From the NCBI GenBank assembly GCA_903772945.1, contig CAICTM010000294.1:1-64000 (forward strand): 64,000 nucleotides of DNA, in the 5' to 3' direction. Origin of the DNA: Seminavis robusta. Its lineage: Eukaryota > Bacillariophyta > Bacillariophyceae > Naviculales > Naviculaceae. The position numbers and the translations under genes were made by a program. This document shows, piece by piece, positions 52,419 through 62,777 of this stretch (the first letter of the stretch is position 1; the number at the start of each line of letters is the position of its first letter). Below the pieces are notes generated by a model. It did no database searches. It was not told where the DNA came from and saw nothing but the letters and a program-made list of their open reading frames with translations.

Positions 52419-55400
52419 ATGTCGGCAGTAGCTAAGGCCAAGAATGCTGCTGTCAGTAGCAAGGACGTGAACTTTCCCAAGGAGGACGTCTCCTTTTCCT
52501 TCCTTCAAGCTCCTTCCTTGGACCTCCATTTCGCGAGTACTCGCTCAAGCTTCTCAGAAGGCATCAACAAGCCACCAGTAAATCAAGACGAGAAAGCGCA
52601 GTCTTCGTTGCCTGATCTGGCCTGCTACCATGAACAGAATCAACACTTTCTGGAGCACGGCGGAATGCTACACAAAATGACACTCGAGGAAACGGCAGAA
52701 CGAGAGAGACAGAGGCTGACAAAGCAGCGACAGGAAAAGGACCGTGCTGAATCGAAACCTAGCAACATGATGACTCCGGCTTTTGTCTTCAGGTACGCAA
52801 AAACCTCGACCTCTAGACGGCTTGACCTAGCTAATTGATGAGTGGATATCATCCGCCGCGCAAGAACTCACCTGTAAGCTCTCATTTCAACTTGCGTGTA
52901 GGCTCAACAAGCCTCATGCCGGAAAGCCAGTTATTGCACCATCAGCTGGCAACGTACCTCCGAGGATGCGCCACTTGGAACCGATTGGAGATGACGACAC
53001 TTGGAGCGAGGTTGTGTCGGTTTCCTCGTCGGGATATTGCTTGTCTGGCAGCAGAAACAACAGCTCGGTGGACTTTCGTGTTCTGGCTCGAGAGCCACAT
53101 TCAGAGCAGTCCAGTGGAAACTTCAACAACAGCAGTGGACAGGGTACCAAAGATAATCGGTAAGCTTTGGTGGCTTGAATAGTGTTGTCCTGCTTGTGGG
53201 TACATACGTGCGCACAAGCCCAATGATTCAATGTCACTGACAATGGCCTGCTGTGTCCTGCAGTGATGATGAAAAGTACATTTCCAGCGAGAGCTCGGTT
53301 GGTTCACCTGGCAAGAACATTGAAAAGCTGACAAGGGATCTTTGCAAGAGGTTTCCACAGCCGGATCAACCGGCAGAACAACGAGAAGGTAGCGTGCAAT
53401 CCGATGATGCGGTCGTCCTGCTTCCTGAGTACCCTGAAGGGACCATCGAGAAAAAATCCAAGCACAGAAAGGTCTGCCCATACGATGAATGCTTGACCTT
53501 TGGCAGTTGCCCAACATGCTCTCACACAAAGTCCTTTTCAACCGTTTTTCAAAAGCCCAAGAAGAAGAAGTCCCATCGCAGCAAGAAGGGCGAGGCCAGC
53601 TATGAAATTGACATCAGGCAGGCGAAGCGCATCGAGTTGAAAGCCAAGGAATCCAAAAAGGTGTGTATCCTTCACGCGTGGTTGACTACGGATGCTTTTA
53701 TAGGTAGTGCTTGCTCTGGCATGAAAGGAGAAAGTATCAATCTCAGCTCTCTATCCCCAATGCATGCAATCTGTAGACCAAGAAAAAGTGGCGCGACGAA
53801 AAAGAGGAGAAGTACTTGCAACGGTACCTCACAGAATTGGAGTGCGACCGCCAGATGCTCATGGCTGAATGGCAGCAGGAGTACGACAATGCCGGTGGCG
53901 TCAACGAGGATTACAATAGCTTTTTCTCGTCCGTGTACGCGTCTGAGAACTGCTGCAGGCAGTGTGTCGACCCGTTGATCCAGTCTGTCATGACGTTCCT
54001 CTCCTTCGCGGAGGTGTTCATCAGCAACATGCCCCTCACAGTGGGAGCAGTCGGCTTGAGCTGGGTGACCCAAGGTAGGCCGGATCTTTTTGCTGAAGGC
54101 AGGCTAGATTTTTGAAACGAGAAATCATTGAATCATGACAAGCAAGCAACTGACAACAGTTTGGCCAATCATGCAAACAGGCACCATTTGGTTCAAATTC
54201 ATGGAAGAAAATATTGTAAGTAGTGTGATGGCAGTGGTTCAGCTTTGTCCATGATGGGAATGATGCCTCATACATCTAATTGCGCTTTGCTGTTTAGGAC
54301 GCCTGCGTGTACGTTTTCAAAACATTGGTTTGAGATTCAAGATATTGAAACTTTGTTCCTCATCAGTTTATCCTTCCAACATGCTTCCAGGCCTGCAAGA
54401 TACAACTCAGACAGGTGCACATTTGGCGAGTTCCCAGGCTGCTTCGAATGTGATAGATCAAATCCAACCTACATTGCAGCCCTCAGCTTTCACTATTTTT
54501 GTCACTCGGTCGCTTTCACCTGCGTCCTATTGTTCCTTTTGAAGGTGGTCTTGGCCTGGCGTGTCGTGGCAGATGAACTCAGCAATCCGGCAACTAGTTC
54601 TCCCATGGGAATTGTATGCATCACTGCTGAATGTATCTTTGCAGGAATATTTGGCAAGGTTGGGGAGAGCATTGTTTTGGGAGTCTCAATATTTCACGTC
54701 TTGTTCTCCTTCTGGTTCCTCTACTCAGCAATCTTCAAGTTCCGTCTCCTCCCAGATCCTTCCTGGTATCCAAACTGTATTGGTCTTGCCTACGCAGCTG
54801 TGAAGAGCTGGTAAGTCTAAAAAGGGAACCGCAAAATTGTGTTCCGTGGCTGGGGCAGGTTATTGAACACCTCAACCACTGACAATCATATCAACTTTAC
54901 AGGCTGTATTTCCCACGGGTCGGCAAAGCATTCATGGCGGTACGTTTGATTGATCTTTGCCGACGAAAATCCAGGCTCTGTCAAAGTTGCTGACATGGAC
55001 CTTGAATAGCTTTGCATGTTTTACTTCTTTACCATGTTCTTTGTCGGGAGCATTCGAGTTGTGACGAACCAAAAGATAGCTGCGCCCGTGTGTTTCATTG
55101 GGTTGAGTGCCCCCAGCATCACGATGTATGCGATGACGATCTTAGCCCAGCCTTCACGCCACCGAGAGGAGGTGATTGAGGCGGACCCGAGCCTCATGCA
55201 GCATTTCGAACTAATACATCACGATCTCTATGTCCCTGTCATGCATGGGATGATGGTGTTTTCCCTGATGGGCATGGCCTCTGCTCTTCATAGTCTGTGG
55301 ACCAGATGGCCAACATTCAAGTACAAAGCGTTTTCACCAGCACACTTTGCATTCATCTTTCCAATCCTCTCGCACACTAATGCAGTACAGGCCTATCGCT

Positions 55401-56050
55401 CTGGGGTTGACACCTTCGCCGGAATCCCTATTGGGTCACCGTTCAAGATCGCATTGTTCAACTACTGGTTCATTTGTCTGATTGCGGGGACAGTCGCCAA
55501 CTTCATTTTTACCACAAAGTATGTTAGGAGACTACCCAAATGGACGAAGATTGATGTCTCAGACGAGTACGATCCTCCGACTTCACCCTCCCACACAGTC
55601 GTTCACGAAGTGATGTATGAAAGCGATGCTCACGAATCGGTTCTGTCCCAACACTTTGTGAGTCCAGCCGTGTTGCAGGCAAACGAAACAGGCTCTTTGG
55701 TGCGCCTGCAACGTGGTACAGAAGACTGGAAGAAGTTCGGGCCATACGTGAGAACGAGGAAAGTCATGTCATATGGCTTTGACTTGACAATGACAGATGC
55801 AGAGCTTCGACGGGAACGAGCTGAGTTACTCCACTGGGTGGCAGTGAATGCGCCCCGAACAAGGAATCGTACTCTTAGCCACAATGAGGCCTTCCAATCC
55901 CTCTTGTCATCGGTTATGGAGGAGGGAGACACCGGACGGCTTGTGCCATACGGATCACTTTCTGGCGGCAATGCCAACGAAGAACGCGAAGGGTCGCCTC
56001 CCTTGAATGGAGGAAAGCACTCTCGATCTCATACTTTTCATCATTTCTGA
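52419..56050 (+). CDS. SLAC1/TDT-like membrane channel or carrier, copy 3
   Basis: Nine exons join in frame: 52419-52792, 52902-53159, 53264-53660, 53777-54074, 54181-54215, 54298-54308, 54391-54810, 54903-54939 and 55010-56050, giving 956 residues. Exon 6 is an 11-base micro-exon: with its flanks it codes DACV, donor GTACGT. Including it keeps the Cys loop (FMEENIDACVPARYNSDRC, then TFGEFPGCFEC) the same length as in copy 1. The N-terminal 380 residues are unlike those of the other two copies: Lys-rich, with Cys pairs (CPYDECLTFGSCPTC) and long basic helices. The membrane part is clearly shared: VFISNMPLTVGAVGLSWVTQ, AAPVCFIGLSAPSITMYAMTILAQP, FSPAHFAFIFPILSHTNAVQAYRSG and the FVSPAVLQANETGSLVRLQRGTEDW tail. 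Confidence 0.75.
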
Positions 56051-56269
56051 ATCCCCCACAACGATGCGTAATGCGTGTTCATTGTATTGGCGTTTAATTG
56101 TGTCTATTGGTTCTCAGTAAGTGTACAACTTTTTTCATGCCCAGACTTGTGGTGCCCTTTTGAATGCCGAGGAAGCACGTCGGCACCCTGGGTCTCAATT
56201 TCTACTATAGCAAGATAGAAGCACGACTATACTGCATACGATACACGCGTAGTCTTGGAGATCGACTTA

Positions 56270-58054
56270 TTAGGCCGACTCTGGGAGTTCGGCTTCATGC
56301 ATTGCTTTCTCGATACAGGAGACCTCAATTGCCTTGTGAGCACCAGTGGCGTCAGAATCACCACGGCCCTGAGCGTACACGTCCATGGAAGCGAACCTTG
56401 GACTTGCTGCACCACCTTGAACAAGAAAATAGTACACACCCCAGAAGATAATCACCAGAATCCCTAGACCTGCTCCAAACAGAGCCAGATCACTCTTTGA
56501 GAAGAAAGCAGCATATTCCAACCAACCAGACATCATGGAGGAAGAGGCTTCCAGCAAAGTCATAAGCGTGTACTCTACTGCAAGTACCCGGCCCAGCACT
56601 GACGGTTCACAAAGTGTTTGCAACAGCAGTGTTGAGTTGATCCAGGCAATCCCTGAGCCAATGACACGGATGAAGGAAAACACCAAAAACATTGGAAAGG
56701 AGGGTGTCGTGGATATCAAGAGCCATCCCAAAGTCAAGAAGCAGTATCCAATCCAACACGCACGTTGTAGGGTGTGCGGATATCTTGCATCTGTAATCAA
56801 GTTCACCAATGCAGGTCCTACCATGCAGCCAGCTCCAACCACAGAGAAAAGCAAACCCATGTGCCAAGAGCTCAGCGCCTCATCTTCACTGCCATCTTCC
56901 CGAAAGACAGTACTGAACTCAGCTCCCACAACATCTTCAATACCCCAAACCAAGCTTGCACTGCACTTTTGAAAGACTAGCAGGCCAAAACCACACACAG
57001 AAAGATACCTTGTCACTGTTGTGAAAGTTTGAACCATGGCAGCAAGGAGATTTGCAGATTTATCAGGGCAGCTGGCATCATTGTCATCATCCAGATCCAG
57101 ACTCGTTGGACTTGCTGATGACTCCTTGCCCTTGTTGTGAACAGTGAAGTTTCCAGAGACTCCCCAATACATCCATGCAGCGCTCACAAAGAATGTAACA
57201 CAGTCAATGTAGTAGCATGTCTGGAATCCAATCCGCGACATGAGCCCTCCTGCCACCAAGCCACCCACAATACTACATGCGCTCCAGGCAAAACCGTTCA
57301 AGTTTACGGCCAACTGCAAGTCATGTGGATGGGGAATCAAAAGTGGCACCATACCCATGGTTAATGGATAGTATGTTGCACCCAGTGTTGATCGTAGAAT
57401 GGTGACAGCATATATAAGGTTCAAACTCTTGTAGTAAATGGCCACAGGATACCCCAGGACAACCACACCTGAAAGCAGATCCAAGCAAATCATGCAAACT
57501 CTTCGATCGAATCTATCTGCCATGACACCACCAACTTGACTAAAGATGGCTTTGGGCAACAAGACACTGAGAGACAAGTTTGCAATGGTTTTTCCAGAGC
57601 TGCTAAACTCTTCCACAACCAAGATACTGGCAATCCGCACAAACCAGTCACCAAGATTCTGACACACGTGTGAGACAAAGTATGCCCGGTACATGGGATA
57701 GCGAACGAGCAACTGCAAGTAGGCACAGATTCCAACTGCTACTCGAGTACTGGATTCTTGTGGTTGCTCATCATAATGTTGGAACTGATCAGACTCTGTA
57801 GAATCATCATTGGTGGACGAGGACACACGCTTATAGGATTGCCGCCTTGTTACTGGTGGAGGTGTAATGTTAGATGCCTTGTCATTGTTGTAGCCACCTC
57901 TCGTTGCAAGTTCCAGTGACTTTGTTACCAGTTCCAGTGATTTTGTTCTGAGGACAAGGAGGCGGCTGCTTCGCCTTCGTGGCTTCTTGTTCCTGCCTCT
58001 ACTGTTAGAGCGGTCGATCGCGCTGTACGTGATTGTTTTGGTTGGTGTTGACAT
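56270..58054 (-). CDS. major facilitator superfamily transporter
   Basis: A single-exon 594-residue ORF. The first 105 residues are a basic, Ser-rich cytosolic head. About twelve hydrophobic spans follow. The loop between spans 2 and 3 reads GGVMADRFDRRVCMICLD, the MFS signature A, and an R-x-x-G-A-T-Y-YPL block comes near span 4. A long acidic loop (SLDLDDDNDASCPDK) divides the two halves. The layout most resembles the MFS_3 group (bacterial EntS-type and macrolide exporters), which often export small organic molecules. The substrate cannot be inferred. It converges with transporter copy 3. Confidence 0.82.
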   Translation of the reverse strand: MSTPTKTITYSAIDRSNSRGRNKKPRRRSSRLLVLRTKSLELVTKSLELATRGGYNNDKASNITPPPVTRRQSYKRVSSSTNDDSTESDQFQHYDEQPQESSTRVAVGICAYLQLLVRYPMYRAYFVSHVCQNLGDWFVRIASILVVEEFSSSGKTIANLSLSVLLPKAIFSQVGGVMADRFDRRVCMICLDLLSGVVVLGYPVAIYYKSLNLIYAVTILRSTLGATYYPLTMGMVPLLIPHPHDLQLAVNLNGFAWSACSIVGGLVAGGLMSRIGFQTCYYIDCVTFFVSAAWMYWGVSGNFTVHNKGKESSASPTSLDLDDDNDASCPDKSANLLAAMVQTFTTVTRYLSVCGFGLLVFQKCSASLVWGIEDVVGAEFSTVFREDGSEDEALSSWHMGLLFSVVGAGCMVGPALVNLITDARYPHTLQRACWIGYCFLTLGWLLISTTPSFPMFLVFSFIRVIGSGIAWINSTLLLQTLCEPSVLGRVLAVEYTLMTLLEASSSMMSGWLEYAAFFSKSDLALFGAGLGILVIIFWGVYYFLVQGGAASPRFASMDVYAQGRGDSDATGAHKAIEVSCIEKAMHEAELPESA

Positions 58055-58531
58055 GGTGGTTCATGCAACGATCCAATACTAAGATCGGTAGTCAAAACAA
58101 AATCAATTTTGATTGGGAAACTTTGTGCTAGTCTACCTGCCCTGTTTGTTTGCGGCTTCCTTGTCTTAAGACCTCTTCGTCATGTCATTCTCACCCATTA
58201 ACACTTGGGCTTGTCAACATGTGCGATTTGGTTCTGTGGCCCATACCAGTATGTTCTGTTGACCAGCCGCCGGAGCGCGGAAACCTGCCTGGTCGCTGGA
58301 AAGTCAATCTATCTGGGATCGGGACTCCCGTGCAGTTTTTGCTTCGGTACTTTTTTAATAAGGCCAGGGTTTGTCATTGGCGCTCCTTCCAAAGCTTTCG
58401 CCAGGCTTCTTCTTCAGGCCGGAAAGATCCAAAACCAACCCTTCCTCGGACCACAAAATCCAGTCTTTCCGATCCATTACTTTCTCAAGAAACACGAGGC
58501 AAACTGTATAATCATTTCGAACAGCAACATC

Positions 58532-60213
58532 ATGTCAGCAGAAGAAGGTTATGTGGATGTCTCTTTGGCCCAAGATGGTGGGATTATGAAGAAAATTCTG
58601 GAGGAGGCTCCCGATGGAGCTCGTGGTCCTCCTCCGAATGGTTGGGAAGTCACGGCGCATTACACGGGCACCTTGGCGAGTGACGGATCCAAGTTTGACT
58701 CTAGCAAAGATCGAGGCAAACCGTTTGTGTTTACCATTGGCAAGGGACAAGTCATCAAGGGTTGGGACGAAGGATTCCAATCCATGAAAATAGGAGAAAA
58801 GGCCATTCTATCGTGTCGGTCTGACTACGCATATGGCGACCATGGCCATCCTCCCAAGATTCCCGGTGGCGCCCAGCTCAATTTTGAAGTGGAGCTGTTG
58901 GACTTCAAGGAAAAGGAGGTGGAAAAATGGCAAATGACGGAAGCGCAGCGCATTGAAAAAGCGACAAAGCTAAAAGCGGAAGGAACGGAGCTATTCAAAC
59001 AAAAGAAATTTGCCGAAGCGGCGCAAAAATACACCAGTGCTACCAGTTATGCCGTGGGAGAAGGGATCACTGGCGATGACATTCCAGAAGCAGAGCGTCC
59101 TCTGTTTGTTGCCTCCTGTTCCAATGCTGCCATGTGTTTTTTGAAGACCAAGGATTACCCAGAAGCCATTCATGCCTGCAACCAAGTGCTGGAAATTGAA
59201 GCGGAGGCGACCACGAACATCAAAGCACTCTTTCGCCGTGGTACGGCTCGTATGAATATGGGACTCCTCAAAGAAGCCAAGGAAGATTTCATGACAGCCT
59301 ACAATCACGACAAGACCAACAAGGATGTACGCAAGGCATTGCAAGAACTAAAGGCAAAACACGAGGAAAACAAAAAGAAGGAAAAGGCTGCCTTTGGAGG
59401 ACTCTTTGCCAGTGGAGGCTCTTCTCTATATGACGAAAAGCCTGGAATTATTGCGCCCAATGCCAACAAGGACAATCCGCATGTCTGGTTCGAAATGAAA
59501 CAGGGAGAGGAAACACTGGGCAAGATCGTGATGCAGATCTACAAGGACATTACCCCCAAAACAGCAGAAAATTTCAGATGCCTCTGTACGGGGGAAAAAG
59601 GAGATGGACTCCATTACAAGGGATCAACCTTTCATCGCGTTATCAAGGACTTTATGATTCAGGTAAGTGCTTCGGTACTAAGGGAATTGTGGTGGGCCCG
59701 GGGACCATAATGTGCGTCGATCCATTCACATGGAATGTTTCTCACAATAACCATCGATCGATGTGTCCATCCATCTGTGTGTGTATAAACAAACAGGGTG
59801 GTGACTTTACCAACGGCGATGGCACCGGTGGCAAGTCCATCTACGGAGAAAAGTTTGCCGATGAAAACTTTGTCATCAAGCACACCAAGGCTGGACAGCT
59901 ATCGATGGCTAACGGTGAGTGTTTATTTTTGTGTTGAGGTGCAGTTGTCAGTGAGGATGATCTTCTAATTCTTCTAACTCTCTTGGTCTGAATTTGCGTA
60001 TTAGCTGGACCTGGAACCAATGGAAGTCAATTCTTCCTTACCTGTCGGGATACACCCCACTTGGACGGTAAGCACGTGGTCTTTGGGCATGTAGTGGAAG
60101 GAATGGATGTTGTGCGGACCATTGAAAATACAGACATGTTGCCCGGAGACAAACCAGAAACGCCAGTCATCATTGCGGACTGCGGGCAAATGGATGCATC
60201 TTATCAGCCTTAG
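58532..60213 (+). CDS. dual-family immunophilin, FKBP-TPR-cyclophilin fusion
   Basis: Three exons, 58532-59662, 59797-59914 and 60005-60213, give 485 residues. The start is the first ATG ([10 protein letters not shown]); the longer frame upstream lacks an ATG. Residues about 17-126 are an FKBP domain with its ligand and catalytic residues (HYTGTL Y44, KFDSS F55/D56, GQVIKGW V74/I75/W78, YAYG, NFEVEL F118). Residues about 138-275 form a TPR helical hairpin array. Residues about 316-485 are a cyclophilin: the catalytic Arg is in [15 protein letters not shown] (R369, F374, M375, Q377), followed by [11 protein letters not shown]. Where human CypA has Trp121, this protein has His435 ([12 protein letters not shown]), as in Cyp40, a change known to lower cyclosporin affinity. 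Both halves are peptidyl-prolyl isomerases, and the TPR should bind a partner such as Hsp90. Confidence 0.93.
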
Positions 60214-61023
60214 TGATGCAATAGCATCGATGATGTTTCTTGGACGAGGGAGCAAGCTGCAGATACTGGTTTAGCTTAGTAATTGAAGATCCAAAATTCA
60301 CCAGAAGAAAAAAATCTCAAAGGCAGCTACTAGCTAGTAGATCCGAATGGAGGGAGTAACAGCGTCGACTTTGGACTGACTTGAAAGATTGCACTAAACT
60401 AACAAAGTCCCTATGAACTCCAGAAAGCTGCCCTCGCACGGTGAATACGCCGGTGATTAGTTGAATTGGGTTGAATTGATGGAAAGAATATGGCAGCCAA
60501 AAAATCCATCAGCGAATGAGTGTAAGGTATGGCGTGGACGAACAGTCCCAGCCCATGTCAAGTGATGTGGTTATGTGAGTGGATCGTGGGAGTGTTCCTG
60601 TGGTTTGAGGGGAACGGAGTGGAAAAGAATGATTGGGTGACCAGTGGATTGATTCCAATCATTCACCCAATTATTCCTGGGTGTTGTTTTGTTCTCGAGT
60701 GTCTACTATGCAAACTACAGGTAGTTACCAACGACTCCATCCGACAATCACGCAACTCTCAAACCATGATCTCTCCTGCTACCGTACCGTACATAATGTG
60801 GGATGATGGGGATGGCAAAATCATCTTAAACTCCTCCGTGCTTGGATTGATGTATACAATTTGTTTCTTTTCCTTTCTTCTGTGGTGGGCAAAATCAGGA
60901 TGCTCCCGTTCTGGTTGTTGCCTTGTTGTTCGTTTGAATTTGTGTACCGTATATTATGGCCACCCATCCTTCCTTGCAACCACTAGCTAGATAGTACTCC
61001 TACCGTACCGTATAGGAAGCTTT
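60214..61023. other. intergenic stretch
   Basis: About 800 bases between converging genes. It contains a short stem (ATTGGGTGA and TCACCCAAT, about 60633-60672). One open stretch, 60529-60990, starts with GTG, has no domain and is not called. Confidence 0.4.
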
Positions 61024-61572
61024 CTAAGGCCGTGTCATCTCTTCGTCCTCTGGTTCTTTTCCAATTAATTTGGCAACCACAGGTGTCAAGACGACTGTGG
61101 GAGGGAATCGAATGGGACTGGCGGCTTTGTGTGCGGCATAGGCAATGGCGGCGGTTCCCGCGGTTTCCGATGCCGACGACGTTTCAATGCCCACCTTGGC
61201 CAAGAGAGCTCCGACATCGACGCCACTATCGACCAGTACGTAGCAAATGGTAAAACTGACAATGGCCAGGGGAATGGAGGTGGCCAGATAGGCAATTCCG
61301 TACTTTTTCAAAAGGGACTTGGCCGATTCGCCACCATCCTTAGATTTCATCGATTCGAAGAGTCCCGCTTCCAAACCGTACTTTTCCGTCGTCTCTTCGA
61401 CATTGGCTGTCTTGGATTCCTCCTTTTCGGGTGCCACGACAAACAAAGTTTGGTGTTGCTGCTGTAGGGATCCCGAGCGACTTCGAGAAATGGGTTGAAA
61501 TGCGGACAACGTGGAGGTCAGAAGAGCCACACTTCCTACCAGCACCATCAGAAACCTAGTTGTTGGAACCAT
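61024..61572 (-). CDS. DUF1279/FAM210-like plastid membrane protein
   Basis: A complete 182-residue ORF from an ATG. The start is a signal peptide (FLMVLVGSVALLTSTLS) followed by AFQP, the diatom ASAF-type plastid junction, then a basic stretch. The mature part carries the DUF1279 pattern: LLKKYGIAYLATSIPLAIVSFTICYVLVDSGVDV, then AGTAAIAYAAHKAASPIRFPPTVVLTPVVAKLIG. Animal FAM210A/B proteins with this domain sit in mitochondria; the presequence here argues for a plastid membrane instead. One or two spans are visible. Biochemical role unknown. Confidence 0.8.
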   Translation of the reverse strand: MVPTTRFLMVLVGSVALLTSTLSAFQPISRSRSGSLQQQHQTLFVVAPEKEESKTANVEETTEKYGLEAGLFESMKSKDGGESAKSLLKKYGIAYLATSIPLAIVSFTICYVLVDSGVDVGALLAKVGIETSSASETAGTAAIAYAAHKAASPIRFPPTVVLTPVVAKLIGKEPEDEEMTRP

Positions 61573-62777
61573 CTTGACAATATAGATAACCTTTTAAACA
61601 GACAAAGAATTGGTAACACAACACGCGCTTGGATCTTTTATCACTGTGATGAAAGCATGAAAGCAAAGAAGCAAAAAATTGTAGAGGTGGCAGCAGGACC
61701 CCGGGAACTTCTGGCGACCCACATGAGGCCGACCAGTCCCTAACACATAAAAAGAAAACATGTTAGATTTAAGAAGGAAAGAATCGGAGTTAGACAGGGG
61801 TATAAGACAACACCAAAAGAAAATAGGCCAGTCGAGTCACGAAAGAAAGGACTTACACCAGAAAAAGCAGTCACCGTTGTTGGCAACAGCACCAACACCA
61901 ACACCAACACCAACACCATGGCGAAAGCAACACCAGCAAGAGGGACCAAGCGGAGGACAAACGCAGCTTCGAAACTCCCCAAAAGCAAGAGCACAATAGC
62001 GGCGGGGAAGTCATGCAGGTCATGGCAGGTAGGGAAGACAGTGCAGATAGGCAGGAATCCTGAAGATAATAGAAATAATAGGCCGAAAATGTTTTGTAGC
62101 CGCCAAATCCGAGGAACCGACTCAGGGTAGCACCGCTGCCAGAAGGCGGCAGGTGGTCATGTAGGCAATGGAGACAGCGAAGATAGTAGGTCGGAAAGGT
62201 TTTGCATGCTTTGCAGGGGTCGGACTTGAAAGATCTTGCAGCGAACGAACCAAAAGAACAACAACCAACAGAACACGGTCTGTGGATGCAAAGAGGTACG
62301 CACACAAATGGTTAGAAATTTAAGGAAATGACAGCAAGAATAAGCACAATACAACAACGCAAAACTCACCATTGTCGCAATCTCTGCTTGGTGAAGAAGA
62401 AGCCAGGAATGAAAATCGGGCTCGATCGAGAGGAAAAGATCATGCCACGCAATCCTGTTCGAACTGGCCAAATTTGGGCAGAGCCAACGCAACCTCCACT
62501 TCGCGCCCCTTTCAAACAAAAGCAAATATTACTCACTCAACACCGACAACAGCAAATGCTAGTGGAAGATGGAGTGGGCCAGCGCACAATTGAGTAGATT
62601 CGAAGGGGTATGAAAAGAAGGTTCTGGAAACAACACCGGAATGTTCTAGAAAGCGGAGTCAAATTTCGAAAATTCCCATCGGACAACTCCCAATGCAAGC
62701 ACTTGCCTCTTGTTGATGGAAAATGGAGACAATGTTGTGGAGAACAGCACTATTGGTAGTCGTAAAATAGTCTAGAC
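61573..62777. other. gene-free stretch upstream of the MULE-like gene
   Basis: No coding region is supported. A CCAACA/CACCAA microsatellite lies at 61885-61918. This stretch would contain the left end of a MULE element if one is present; I could not recognise terminal inverted repeats. Confidence 0.4.

Noticed and set aside
58205-58531. N-terminal extension of the immunophilin
   Set aside because: The upstream frame is open but has no ATG, and the sequence before [10 protein letters not shown] is hydrophobic and unlike the FKBP start.
60529-60990. A 153-codon ORF on the plus strand
   Set aside because: It starts with GTG, has odd Trp/Cys composition and no domain, and overlaps a region open on both strands.
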